A stretch of 64,000 bases of DNA from Ideonella sp. MAG2 (GCA_004359425.1 PTEU01000001.1:947865-1011864); one strand, 5' to 3'. Counted from the first letter of the stretch, positions 53,254 through 62,929 are shown. Translations and numbers: made by a program. Notes: generated by a model from the sequence alone, not told the origin.

Positions 53254-54979
53254 TCAGGCCTGGCGCAGGGCAGGGGACTGCCAGTTCAAGAAGGGCAGCG
53301 TGATGTGGGGATGGCGCGCGGCAATGTCCCGCAGACCGGCGATGTACTGCGGCTTGTCCGTGAGGCTGGCCGTGACCACCTGGCGCGCAAATATCTCGGC
53401 CACCACTTCAGCGGTTTCGGGGGCCTCTATCTGCGCCCGCAAAAACCCGGTGATGCGGGTCTTTGCCACTCGGCCTCGGTGGACCTGGCTTAACACCGTC
53501 AGCAAGTAAGGCATGAGCGTGCGAAGGCGTTGCGCCAGCGCGGGGGCGTTGGTGCGCGGCAACTCCAGCAGCCACTGGGTGACAAAGAGCTGAACCTCGG
53601 TGCTGGGGTGTTGGCTCAGCCGGGTGAGGCACAGGCTGGCATCGGCCGCGTTCATGCGCCGCACCAAGCGGCTGCGGCCCAAGGCTTGGACCCAGGCTTG
53701 GGGGTGGTCCACCCAGGCGATGAGCAGGGTGACATCCAGTGACTCATCGGGCAGGCGCTCGCCCCACAACTGCTGCGTGTAGCGGCGGGCGTCTTCAAAA
53801 CCGGCATCTGCCAGTGGCAGCAAATCGGCCGCTTGCTGTGGCGTGGGCGGGGTCGCCAAGCGCTGATCAAGGGCGCTCATGGCCCACTGCCTCACCGCTG
53901 CATCGGCATGCCGAGCCAGGGTGGCCAGTTGGCGCAGGCTGAAGTCCGGCGGGGCTAACGAGGCCAAGGCCCAGGCCCCATAGCGCTGCGCACCCGCGCT
54001 GCGCGCCTGCAAGGCCCGCCAAGCGCCCGAGGCGTCCCGGGCCGGGGCCAGGTGTGGCAAGTCGGTGGTCAGCCAGCGCAGCACATCCTCATGCTGCGCT
54101 TCATTGCTCGGGGTGTGGAAGAGGTGCTCATGCAAGCGCCTGGCGATGTCGCGCCCGACGGTGTCGTCTTGCGAGGCCAGGCGCAGCAGCGCAGGCGCGA
54201 TGGCAGCCCGCACGCTGGCATGCTCGCTCAGCGCCAGTGCCAGCAACAGGTCGAGCTGTTGGCGCAGCAACTCATCGGGCAGTGCTGCCAAGAGGCGGGC
54301 ACCGCAGGCGCGCCGCTCGGCGTCAGCCGCGCTGATCAAACGGTGTCGTCTTGCGAGGCCAGGCGCAGCAGCGCACGGCAGGGCTTTGGCGCTGCACCAG
54401 CGCTGCATGGTCTTGCAAGGCCCGGGCGACGACCGCGTGCACCAAGGCGCTGCGGCTCTGGGTGGCCAGGCGCAGCAAGGCTTCGGGGTGGGCGTCCCAC
54501 ATGGCTTGCAGCGCCTCGGTGCGCAGCGGCATGGCTTGCGTGGTGTCCAAGGGCTCGCGGGTCCACCAGCGCTTGGCGCGGGCGCTGGTTTGAAGAGAGG
54601 GGTGTTGGGCCAGCAAGAGCTTGGGCAGCAGCATCCAGGCGGCCCCGGCGTGGTGCCAGCGGCTGCTGCGCTGGTAGCGGCCATCCACTGAGGCCCACCA
54701 CTGTTCTTCGCGCGGGGCAGGCTGCTCCTCGTCCACCAGGCCCAGCAGCATCTCCACCGCCAGCGCTGGGGCATGGGGGTGTGAGAGGGCTGCCAAGCGG
54801 CGAATCATGCGCCAGCCGCGCAGGCGCAGATAGTCTCGGGTGCGCGGGCCGAAGGCGCGCTCGGTGTCTGCACGCGGCACCGCCGGTGGGGTGGCCGCAG
54901 CGTTTTCAAAGCGCGCATGCAAACGGCCCAGCACTTCGGCGTCGCGCCATTGCTCGGCCGCTTTGTAGACGTAGCGCAC
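53254..54979 (-). pseudogene. HEAT/ARM-repeat protein (retron accessory), frame broken
   Basis: An alpha-helical repeat protein in two frames. The first part (54979-~54376) starts within a conserved segment, RYVYKAAEQWRDAEVLGRLH, and includes FGPRTRDYLRLRGWRMIRRL, LAVEMLLGLVDE and EALLRLATQSRSALVHAVVA. The second part (~54340-53254) continues with LLAALPDELLRQQLDLLLAL, VRAAIAPALLRLASQDDTVG, RYGAWALASLAPPDFSLRQL and TRITGFLRAQIEAPETAEVV. A 36-base copy of downstream sequence lies exactly at the junction (54340-54375). The 5' end also looks cut: GTG 54979 has no ribosome site, a TAG lies five codons before it, and the protein opens in mid-repeat. The intact gene should be the ARM component of the retron. 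Confidence 0.7.
54158..54375. repeat. 36-base direct repeat at a frame junction
   Basis: Bases 54158-54193 and 54340-54375 are identical over 36 positions, 182 bases apart. The first copy is read in the proper frame as ALLRLASQDDTV; the second sits exactly where the HEAT-repeat gene changes frame and is out of frame with both flanks. It looks like templated filler at a break or a misassembly across a repeat. Confidence 0.8.
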
Positions 54980-55020
54980 TGCCTGAAAGCACTACTCGGC
55001 GGCTAGCAGCCAGGCTGGCA

Positions 55021-55052
55021 CACTAGGGCCACTTTGGCTGTTGCCCCTAGTG
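55021..55052 (+). promoter_or_regulatory. Hairpin just upstream of the M48 protease start
   Basis: CACTAGGG (55021-55028) pairs with CCCTAGTG (55045-55052), loop 16 bases, ending 10 bases before ATG 55063. It could mask the ribosome site or be an operator shared with the divergent retron operon. Confidence 0.4.
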
Positions 55053-55062
55053 AAAGCCCTTT

Positions 55063-56418
55063 ATGCCTACTCGTCTGAGCCTGCTTCGCCAACTTGTGCT
55101 GCTGTGGCTGTGTGGCCTGATGGCCGTGGCTGTGGGCGCGGCACCAGCAGCACCTGCGGCGACGGCGTCTTCGGCCTTCTACCTCAAGCCAGCAGACGCA
55201 GCTTGGGTGGCCGCGCTGCCGCTGGACGCTCAGGCCGCGACCCAAGCTTTTATGGACCGCATTCCGCCCGAGGTCAAAGCTCGCTCCGACGCTTACTTTG
55301 AGGGTGGCTACTGGCTGCGCCTGTGGAACTGGGTGCTGGGCATGGCCATCGCCGCGCTGCTGCTGTGGACGCGGCCCTCCACGGCCTGGCGCGACTGGGC
55401 TCAGGCGCGCCTCCAACGCCCCTGGCTGGTCAACGCCTGCTATGGCGCGGCTTATTCCGTCGCCGGGTGGGTGCTGAGCATGCCGCTGGCCCTCTACCAA
55501 GAGTTTGTGCGCGAACACCAGTACGGCATGGCCACCCAAACCCTGGGCGAGTGGCTGGGCGAGCAGGTGGTGGCCTTGGGGGTCGGTACCGTGATGATGG
55601 CGCTGTTGGTGGCGGTGTTGTATGCGGTGCTGCGGCGCACTGGGCCTCGCTGGTGGCTGTGGGGCAGTGTGGTGATCACTGCGCTGTTGGTGGTGTTGGT
55701 GGCCGTCAGCCCGGTGTTCATAGAGCCCTTGTTCAACACCTACAAGCCTGTGGAGGCCGGGCCTGTCAAGAGCCAGGTGCTGGCCATGGCCCAGGCCAAT
55801 GGTGTGCCTGCCGACAATATTTATGAGTTCGACGCGTCGCGCCAAACCACACGGGTCAGTGCCAATGTCTCGGGGCTGCTGGGCACGGCGGCCATACGGC
55901 TCAATGACAACCTCTTGCGCCGCGCCACCCTGCCTGAGATTCGCGCCGTGATGGCCCATGAGATAGGCCACTACACGCTCAACCATGTGCCCAAGATGCT
56001 GCTGCAACTGGGTTTGATCGTGACGCTGGGCTTTGCCCTGTGCCATTGGGCCATGAGCCGCCTGCTGGCCCGCTACGGTGCGGCCTGGCGGGTGACCCAG
56101 GTGAGCGACATTGCCAGCCTGCCGCTGCTGACGGCGGTCTTCTCGACCTATGTGCTGCTGGCGACGCCTGCGTTAAACACGCTGATTCGTACGGCAGAGA
56201 TCGAGGCAGATTACTTTGGCCTCAACACCGCGCGTGAGCCCGTGGGCATGTCAGAGGTTTTGCTCAAGCTGGTGGAGTACCGCAAGGCCGACCCCGGCCC
56301 GCTGGAAGAGATGATCTTCTTTGACCACCCCAGCGCCCGCACCCGCATTCACCAGGCCATGCGCTGGCGCGAGCAGATGCTGGCAAGCCCGGTGCCCGCC
56401 GCCTCGGCCCCCATGTAG
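55063..56418 (+). CDS. M48-family CAAX-like membrane metalloprotease
   Basis: A 451-residue peptidase resembling CAAX prenyl protease 1. An N-terminal hydrophobic segment (QLVLLWLCGLMAVAVGAAP) and several membrane helices surround the zinc motif MAHEIGHYTLNH (HExxH). The third zinc-ligand glutamate is in TAEIEADYFGLNTAREP and FDHPSARTRIHQAM closes the domain. VSPVFIEPLFNTYKPVEAG before the zinc site is typical of the group. It is an inner-membrane protease of unknown substrates. Divergent from the retron operon. Confidence 0.92.
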   Translation: MPTRLSLLRQLVLLWLCGLMAVAVGAAPAAPAATASSAFYLKPADAAWVAALPLDAQAATQAFMDRIPPEVKARSDAYFEGGYWLRLWNWVLGMAIAALLLWTRPSTAWRDWAQARLQRPWLVNACYGAAYSVAGWVLSMPLALYQEFVREHQYGMATQTLGEWLGEQVVALGVGTVMMALLVAVLYAVLRRTGPRWWLWGSVVITALLVVLVAVSPVFIEPLFNTYKPVEAGPVKSQVLAMAQANGVPADNIYEFDASRQTTRVSANVSGLLGTAAIRLNDNLLRRATLPEIRAVMAHEIGHYTLNHVPKMLLQLGLIVTLGFALCHWAMSRLLARYGAAWRVTQVSDIASLPLLTAVFSTYVLLATPALNTLIRTAEIEADYFGLNTAREPVGMSEVLLKLVEYRKADPGPLEEMIFFDHPSARTRIHQAMRWREQMLASPVPAASAPM

Positions 56419-56522
56419 GCTCCCGCCCTATCGCCCCTATCTGCAGTTCGTCGCATGCCGCTCGTCACCCGGGCGCTGTCCTCATACAGTGTGCTACATC
56501 ACCAACACACCCAGGACACGTC

Positions 56523-56876
56523 ATGCGCGATTGGGACGATAGACAAGCCATTTACCGGCAACTGGCCGACCGGCTGGCTGGCCAACTGCTGGACGGCGAC
56601 CCGCCCGAAGGGCAGGCCATGCCCTCGGTGCGCAGCCTGGCCAGCCAGTACCTGCTGAACCCCCTGACAGTGGGCCGTGCCCTGCAAGCCTTGGACGACG
56701 ACGGCCTGCTGGAAAGCCGCCGTGGCCTGGGACTTTTTGTGAAGCCCGGTGCTCGCGAGCGCCTGCGGCAGATGGAGCGCGAGCGCTTTATGCAGCGCGA
56801 GTGGCCGCAACTGCGCCAACGCCTCAAGCAACTGGGCCTGACGCCTGAACAACTCCAATGGGAGACCCCCACATGA
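56523..56876 (+). CDS. GntR-family (YtrA-type) regulator
   Basis: A 117-residue short GntR protein with only the winged-helix domain and a helical tail: QAIYRQLADRLAGQLLDGDP, AMPSVRSLASQYLLNPLTVG and LLESRRGLGLFVKPGARERL. YtrA-type regulators control the ABC transporter next to them. The stop overlaps the ATPase start (ATGA), so it autoregulates the transporter operon. Confidence 0.92.
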   Translation: MRDWDDRQAIYRQLADRLAGQLLDGDPPEGQAMPSVRSLASQYLLNPLTVGRALQALDDDGLLESRRGLGLFVKPGARERLRQMERERFMQREWPQLRQRLKQLGLTPEQLQWETPT

Positions 56877-57751
56877 CTGACACATCGGCATTGATACAGG
56901 CCCAAGGCCTGAGCGTGAGCTTTGGCAAGAAGCAGGCGCTGAGCGCGGTTGACCTGAACATTCCCAAGGGCCGGGTTGTGGGCCTTTTGGGCCACAACGG
57001 CGCGGGCAAAACCACGCTGATGAAGGCGCTGGTGGGCTTGCAAAACCACGAAGGCAGCCTGAGCGTGCTGGGCCTCAACCCCCATGCCCAGCGCACCGAG
57101 CTGCTGAAGTCGCTTTGCTACATCCCCGATGTGGCCGTGCTGCCGCGTTGGGCCAAGGTGGGCCAGCTCATTACCTTGATGACGGGCCTGCACCCTGGCT
57201 TTTCGCCCGAGCGCGCCAAAGACCTGCTGCGGCGCACCAGCGTGGGCCTGGACGACGTGGTGAGCAAGCTCTCCAGGGGCATGGTGGTGCAGGCGCACCT
57301 GGCCCTGGTGGCTGCCATAGATGCCAAGGTCATGATCCTGGACGAACCCACCTTGGGGCTCGATGTGCTGTCGCGCAAGTCCTTTTACGAAATGCTGATC
57401 GACGAGTGGTGCGACGGCGAGCGCACCGTGCTCATCTCTACACACCAGGTGGAGGAAGTGGAGTCTCTGCTCTCAGACGTGCTGATGCTCAACGAAGGCC
57501 AAGCGGTGCTCAACATCAGCCTCGACCAGTTGGACCAGCGCTTTGTGGCCCTGAGCCACGACGCCGCTGCCGCCGACGCGGTGGCCGCCGCCCACCCACT
57601 GCTGCGTTACCGCCAGCACGGGCAGTCTGCTGCTTTGTTTGACGGCGCACCACCCGCCGAAGTGGTGGCGCTGGGCCAGCGCGTGCGGCCCAGCTTGGTC
57701 GATTTGTTCGTGGCGCTGACCCGCGCTCCTGAACTCAACCGTCGCGCCTGA
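56873..57751 (+). CDS. ABC exporter ATP-binding protein
   Basis: A 292-residue ABC ATPase: Walker A GLLGHNGAGKTTLMKALVG, signature LSRGMVVQAHLAL (a slightly changed LSGGQ), Walker B VMILDEPTLGLDVLSRKSFY and H-loop LISTHQVEEVE. Together with the GntR regulator and the following permease it forms a YtrABC-like system, often induced by cell-wall antibiotics. A GAGGAGG ribosome site for the permease follows its stop. Confidence 0.93.
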   Translation: MTDTSALIQAQGLSVSFGKKQALSAVDLNIPKGRVVGLLGHNGAGKTTLMKALVGLQNHEGSLSVLGLNPHAQRTELLKSLCYIPDVAVLPRWAKVGQLITLMTGLHPGFSPERAKDLLRRTSVGLDDVVSKLSRGMVVQAHLALVAAIDAKVMILDEPTLGLDVLSRKSFYEMLIDEWCDGERTVLISTHQVEEVESLLSDVLMLNEGQAVLNISLDQLDQRFVALSHDAAAADAVAAAHPLLRYRQHGQSAALFDGAPPAEVVALGQRVRPSLVDLFVALTRAPELNRRA

Positions 57752-57758
57752 GGAGGGC

Positions 57759-58634
57759 ATGAGCATGACGACAAACGTCTTTCAAACCCTGATGCTGAGG
57801 GAGTGGATGCAGCACCACAAAGGCTGGCTGGCGCTGGGCTTGGTGCCGGTGGTCTTGATGTTCTTGGTCACGCTGTTTGGCAGCGTGAGCGTTGATGGCG
57901 GGGAATCCGGCGAGGGCCTGCTCTTGCTGGTGGCCTTTGGCACGGCCATGATGATGGTGGTCTTGGCCATGGCGGCCATGGTCTTCCAGGCCTCGGGCCT
58001 GGCCCGCCGCGACCAGCAAGACCGCTCCATCGAGTTTTGGTTGTCGCTGCCCGTTGGCCAGCCCCAAACCCTGGCGGCGATGCTGCTCATGCATGTCTGG
58101 CTCTTTCCCATGATGGTGGTGGCCATTGGCCTGTTGGGTGGCTTGCTGATTGCGCCCGTCGCCGTGGTCAAAGCCTTGGGCTTGGCGGGGCTGAGCCAGA
58201 TGGCTTGGGGCGGCGTGCTCTCGGCGGTGCCGGTGGCCACACTACGTGTGTTTACCGGCATGCTGCTGGCGGGGCTGTGGGCACTGCCTTTTGTATTGCT
58301 GATGATGGCGGCCTCCGTGTGGCTCAAGCGCTGGGGCGTGCCCGTGCTGGCGGCAGTGGTGGGCCTGGGTGGCCTGGTGCTGGAAAAGGCGTATCAACAG
58401 ACTTGGCTGCTTGACAGCGTGCGCAGCCTGGGCAGCAATGTGGGGGCGGCCCTGTTCCCTGGTGCGGCGGGAAACGCAGGCTTGCAAGTTAACGACAAAA
58501 TGCTGATGAGCGGCCACCTTGAAGGCCTGAACGCCTGGCTTATGATGTGGGAGCCCAGGTCAGCGGCCAGGTACGCAAGATCCATGTGCAGCTTGGGCAG
58601 TCCGTCAAAAAAGGCGAGGTGCTGGTCAGTCTAG
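57759..58634 (+). pseudogene. ABC exporter permease, C-terminus lost at a join
   Basis: An ABC-2-like membrane protein with six or so helices: WLALGLVPVVLMFLVTLFGS, MVVLAMAAMVFQASGLARRD, LLGGLLIAPVAVVKALGLAG and LLAGLWALPFVLLMMAASVW. After HLEGLNAWL (about 58540) the frame runs into antisense-unrelated residues while the macA frame begins at the same point, so the true end of this protein is missing. Partner of the preceding ATPase. Confidence 0.75.
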
Positions 58635-59494
58635 ACCCCGAGCTGGCCCGCAGTGAAGTGGCCCAAGCAGAGGCAGCGCTGGCCCAGCAAGCCGCACTCA
58701 TCGACGCGCGCCAGGCCGACCTCAAGCTGGCCCAGGCCGAGCTGGGCCGACAGCGGCGCTTATTGGCCGGTGAGGCCACGGCCGCCACCGAGGCCGAGAG
58801 AGCCGAGGCCGAACTGCTGAAGCTGCAAGCCGACCTGCGCGGCCAAAACGCCAGCTTGAAGAGCTTGCAGGCGCAGCTCGACAAGCGCCGCTTGGCCCTG
58901 GGCTATGCCACCATCACCGCCCCGTTTGACGGTGTGGTGGTGAACCTGCCGGTGCAAGAGGGCCAAACCGTCATCGCCGTGCAGATCACCCCGGTGATGG
59001 TGACCTTGGCCAATATGGACGAAATTACCGTGCGGACCCGGGTGCCCGAGGCCGATATTGCGGCCATTCGCGTGGGGCAGAAGGCGCGTTTCATCACCCT
59101 CTCGGGTGAGGCTCAGCGCTATGAAGGGGTGGTGCGAGTGATTCAGCCCGTGCCCGAGCGTGCGGGCAACGCAGTCTTCTATAACGTACTGTTTGAGGTG
59201 GACAACAAGGCCCGCAAACTGTTGCCCGACATGACCGTGCAGGTCAGCATTGAGACCGGCCAGGCCAAGGGTGTGTTGACGGTCCCCACAGTGGCCCTGG
59301 GCGAGCGGGCCGAGGATGGCCGCTTCACGGTGCAGGTGGTCGACGCCAAGGGCAGTGCGAGCCTGCGCAAGGTGCGAACCGGTTTGCAAGATGGTGCAAA
59401 GGTCGAAGTCACCGAAGGCCTGAAGGCGGGCGAGAAAGTGCTCTTGGCTCCGCCCACAGAGGCGGCTTCAGCAGCGTCTGCGGCCACCCCATGA
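58547..59494 (+). pseudogene. macA: MacA-type periplasmic adaptor, N-terminus missing
   Basis: The frame opens directly inside the first lipoyl half (GAQVSGQVRKIHVQLGQSVK), continues through a coiled-coil hairpin (AEAALAQQAALIDARQADLK to LRGQNASLKSLQAQLDKRRL), the second lipoyl half (YATITAPFDGVVVNLPVQEG) and the beta-barrel (MTVQVSIETGQAKGVLTVPT). The membrane anchor and the first ~60 residues are absent; GTG 58547 lies at the join with the permease gene. MacA links MacB to the outer-membrane channel. The stop overlaps macB (ATGA). Confidence 0.85.
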
Positions 59495-61521
59495 GCCCTG
59501 CCATGATCGACCTGCGCGATGTCTCGCGCCGCTACTTGCTGGGCAGCAACGAGGTGCATGCCTTGCGCGGGGTCAGCCTGCGCATTGAGGCGGGCGAGTA
59601 CGTGGCCATCATCGGCCAGTCGGGTTCGGGCAAAAGCACCTTGATGAATGTGCTGGGCTGCCTGGACACACCCAGCAGCGGCCAGTTTTTGATCGACGGC
59701 GAAGACGCCGCTGGCTTAGGCGTGGACGAGCTGGCCGCACTGCGCCGCCAGCGCTTTGGCTTCATCTTTCAGCGCTACCACCTGCTGCCGCACCTGGATG
59801 CGCGTGCCAATGCGGCGCTACCAGCGGTCTATGCCGGGTCTGGCGGCGCTGCCCGCATCCGGCGTGCCGAAAGCCTCTTGACCCGCTTGGGCTTGGGCGA
59901 GCGCATGCACCACAAGCCCAATGAGTTGTCGGGTGGGCAGCAGCAGCGTGTGTCGATTGCCCGCTCGCTGATGAATGGCGGCCAAATCATCTTGGCCGAC
60001 GAGCCCACCGGTGCGCTCGATTCGCAATCGGGCAAGGACATGCTGGCCCTGCTGGGTGAGCTGCATGCCCAGGGTCACACCATTATTTTGGTGACGCACG
60101 ATGCCCAGGTGGCCGCGCATGCCAAGCGTGTGATCGAGCTGCGCGACGGCGAGGTGCTGCGCGACAGCGGCACGCCGCCCGAGCACCGCCCGCCCGCCAA
60201 GGACGCCGCAGGCCAAGACGGCCCAGCGCTGCAAGCCGGTGGCTGGTGGCAGCGGCGGCAAGGCCAGTGGCGCGAGGCCTTGCAGTCGGCGGTGCTCTCG
60301 CTCAAGGGCAACCGCCTGCGCACGGTGCTCTCTATGCTGGGCATCAGCATTGGCATTGCGGCGGTGGTCAGCATCATGGCCTTGACCTCGGCTGCCCGCA
60401 GCAGCATCGAGAAAGACGTGGGCAGCTTTTTGTCGGGCCGCATTCCGGTGTGGCGTGGCAACCCCAACCTGCCGCCCGGTACTCAAGCTCAGCCCTTCAG
60501 GCCCAATGAGATCGAGGCCATTCGCGCCCTGCCTGGCGTGAAGGGCGTGACGGTGGAGCGCGAGGTCCAACTCACCGCGCGGCATGGCGCGCGCGATGCC
60601 ATGGTCAGCGTATTGGGGGCCGATGCCAACATCCTCACAGCCCGCAAGCTCAAGCTGGTGCAAGGGCGGATGATCAGCCCCATGGACCTGAACAGCAGCC
60701 TGCAAGTGGCGCTGATCGACGACAAGGCTCGTAAGAACCTGTTCAAGCCGGGCGAAAGCCCCCTGGGCAAGACCCTGCTGCTAGCACCGGGTGGCGGCAT
60801 GGATGCACAGGCTGCGCAAGCACCGGCACTGGCCCAATCCGCCGGTGTGGCCCTGCCCGTCACCATCATTGGGGTGGTGGAGCCGGACTCTGGTAGCACC
60901 GTGCAATTTGGTGGTTGGTTCGGCCAGGTGTTGGTGCCTCTGACCACGTTCAGCGGCAAGCTGGACTTGCGGGTCGATGCCGACCAATTCCATGTGCTGC
61001 TGGACTTCACCGTGCCGCCGGAAGAGGTGCGCAAGCAGGTGCATTTCCGCCTCAAGGCCTTGCATGGCGTTGAAGACTTCGACTCCTGGAACGCCGACGA
61101 GGAGTTCAAGCGGATTCAAAGCGTGACGGGTGCGATGGCGCTGCTGTTTGCTGGGGTCGGTGCCATTTCGCTGCTGGTGGGCGGCGTGGGGGTGATGAAC
61201 ATCATGCTGGTCTCGGTGAGCGAGCGCACCCGCGAGATCGGCATTCGCATGGCCGTGGGCGCGCGCCAAGCCGACGTGCGCCTGCAGTTCATGGTCGAGG
61301 CCGTGGTGCTGTGCTGCCTGGGAGGGCTGGTGGGTGTGGGCTTGAGCTGGCTGGCCGCCATGGGCTTGAACGCCTTTCAAGACGAATTGACCGTCCACGT
61401 TGATGGCACCGCCCTGGCCGTGGCCTTTGGGGTCTCTACCCTGGTGGGATTGATTTTTGGCACCTTGCCCGCTCGCCGCGCCGCAGCGCTGAGCCCCGTA
61501 GACGCCCTGGCCCGCGAATGA
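59491..61521 (+). CDS. macB: MacB-type ABC exporter (ATPase-permease fusion)
   Basis: A 676-residue protein with an N-terminal ABC ATPase (Walker A GQSGSGKSTLMNVLGCLDTP, signature LSGGQQQRVSIARSLM, Walker B IILADEPTGALDSQSG) and a MacB permease half. Helix 1 is LSMLGISIGIAAVVSIMAL, then a large periplasmic domain and three C-terminal helices (LLVGGVGVMNIMLVSVSERT, and EAVVLCCLGGLVGVGLSWLA). MacAB-TolC pumps export macrolides, peptides, siderophores or toxins. Full length and coupled to macA; the channel gene follows after 10 bases. Confidence 0.95.
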   Translation: MSPAMIDLRDVSRRYLLGSNEVHALRGVSLRIEAGEYVAIIGQSGSGKSTLMNVLGCLDTPSSGQFLIDGEDAAGLGVDELAALRRQRFGFIFQRYHLLPHLDARANAALPAVYAGSGGAARIRRAESLLTRLGLGERMHHKPNELSGGQQQRVSIARSLMNGGQIILADEPTGALDSQSGKDMLALLGELHAQGHTIILVTHDAQVAAHAKRVIELRDGEVLRDSGTPPEHRPPAKDAAGQDGPALQAGGWWQRRQGQWREALQSAVLSLKGNRLRTVLSMLGISIGIAAVVSIMALTSAARSSIEKDVGSFLSGRIPVWRGNPNLPPGTQAQPFRPNEIEAIRALPGVKGVTVEREVQLTARHGARDAMVSVLGADANILTARKLKLVQGRMISPMDLNSSLQVALIDDKARKNLFKPGESPLGKTLLLAPGGGMDAQAAQAPALAQSAGVALPVTIIGVVEPDSGSTVQFGGWFGQVLVPLTTFSGKLDLRVDADQFHVLLDFTVPPEEVRKQVHFRLKALHGVEDFDSWNADEEFKRIQSVTGAMALLFAGVGAISLLVGGVGVMNIMLVSVSERTREIGIRMAVGARQADVRLQFMVEAVVLCCLGGLVGVGLSWLAAMGLNAFQDELTVHVDGTALAVAFGVSTLVGLIFGTLPARRAAALSPVDALARE

Positions 61522-61531
61522 GGACGACGCG

Positions 61532-62884
61532 ATGAAGACACTTGCCTTGACGACACTGGCCTTGCTGCTTGCGGCCTGTAGCAGCCCGCCGCTCCAACCG
61601 CTGCCTGCATGGCCCGAGCCTACGCCCTGGAAAGCGGTGCCTGCAGAGGCCGCCGCTTCAAACACCATGGGCACTCCTGACCCCTGGGTGTTGTGGGCCG
61701 ACCCGGCCTTACGCAAGCTTCAGGCGCAAGCCGTAGCGCGTAACCGTGATGTGAGCCAGGCTGTGTTGCGGGTGCAAAAGGCTCAATGGGCATGGCAGGC
61801 CAGCCAGATGGATGCCGAGTTCAAACCCAGCCTCAGCCTGCAAAGCTCGGCCAGCCGCCCCTTGGAGGCGAACGGCAGCCTGAGCCGAAGCATGGGCTTG
61901 AGTGCGGGCCTGAGCTATGAGGCCGACCTGTGGGGGCGGCTTTCAGCCACCACCCAGGCCCAGGCCGCCCAGCTCGAAGCGCAGCGCACCGATGTGCAGG
62001 CTGCCCAGGGCCTGATCCGCAGCCAGGTGGCCGAGCGGGTCTGGACCTTGGCCGCGCTGGCCCAAGAAGCGCCCCTCATCGAAGCCCAGCGCCAAGGTGC
62101 CACCGAGATCTTGGCCTTGACCCGATTGCGTGTGCAAGAAGGCAAGCTCCTGCCCATCGAGGTCGACAAGGCCGCCATTGCGCTCCAAGCCTTGCGAGTG
62201 CGCCAGGTGCAATTGGAGCGAGACCGCCTGCTGCAACAACTGAGCTTGGAAACCTTGCTGGACGACAGCAGCTTGGTGCTGCCCGCCCCCCTGCAACTGC
62301 CCAGCACCAGGCTGCCAGCCTTGGCCTTGGGTAGCCCGGCCGAGGTGCTGGGCCGCCGCCCCGATGTGCAGCGCGCCCGCTGGGGGGTAGACGCGGCCCT
62401 GGCCCAGCAGCGCTCGGCCCAGGCGGCGCGTTACCCTCAACTCAGCTTTAGCCTGGGCGTCTCCACCGGTGGCAGCCAGTGGCGCGACTGGTTGGACAAG
62501 CCCCTGGCCAACTTGGCGGCCAACTTGTTGGTGCCATTGGTAGATTGGCGGCGGCTGGAGTTGCAACAAGCCCAGGCCCACACCGACGTGGAAGCCGCCG
62601 CCCTCAGCCTGCGCGATGCGCTGCACAAGGCGCAGGTCGAAATCGAACAAGCGGCGGCCGAGCGCCAAGCCCTGGCCGCTGAGGCCCAAGCCCAGGCCAG
62701 CCGCCTGGCCGAGGCCCAGCGCAACGAGCGCCTCGCCCATCTGCGTTTTGAAGTGGGCAGCATTGCCAAGCTGGACTGGCTGCAAGTGCGCAACGCCCGC
62801 TTAGGCGCAGAGCAAGAGGCGGTGCAGATGCGCCTGCGGCAAGCCTTGAATCAGGCCCAACTCATCAAGGTGCTGGCGCTTTAA
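61532..62884 (+). CDS. Outer-membrane efflux channel lipoprotein (NodT/TolC family)
   Basis: A 450-residue outer-membrane factor. The signal ends in lipobox LLAAC with the lipidated Cys near residue 16. Two OEP repeats give long helices (AQAAQLEAQRTDVQAAQGLI, LRDALHKAQVEIEQAAAERQ) and strands such as LSAGLSYEADLWGRLSATTQ and GRRPDVQRARWGVDAALAQQ, both signatures of the NodT subfamily. It completes a tripartite MacAB export system. Confidence 0.94.
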   Translation: MKTLALTTLALLLAACSSPPLQPLPAWPEPTPWKAVPAEAAASNTMGTPDPWVLWADPALRKLQAQAVARNRDVSQAVLRVQKAQWAWQASQMDAEFKPSLSLQSSASRPLEANGSLSRSMGLSAGLSYEADLWGRLSATTQAQAAQLEAQRTDVQAAQGLIRSQVAERVWTLAALAQEAPLIEAQRQGATEILALTRLRVQEGKLLPIEVDKAAIALQALRVRQVQLERDRLLQQLSLETLLDDSSLVLPAPLQLPSTRLPALALGSPAEVLGRRPDVQRARWGVDAALAQQRSAQAARYPQLSFSLGVSTGGSQWRDWLDKPLANLAANLLVPLVDWRRLELQQAQAHTDVEAAALSLRDALHKAQVEIEQAAAERQALAAEAQAQASRLAEAQRNERLAHLRFEVGSIAKLDWLQVRNARLGAEQEAVQMRLRQALNQAQLIKVLAL

Positions 62885-62929
62885 GCGCAATTTTGGAGGC
62901 GATACTTGGGGCCTGCAAAGGAGCATCCC

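Noticed and set aside
54158-54375. 36-base repeats as a small CRISPR array
   Set aside because: Only two copies, 146 bases between them, and both lie inside a coding region.
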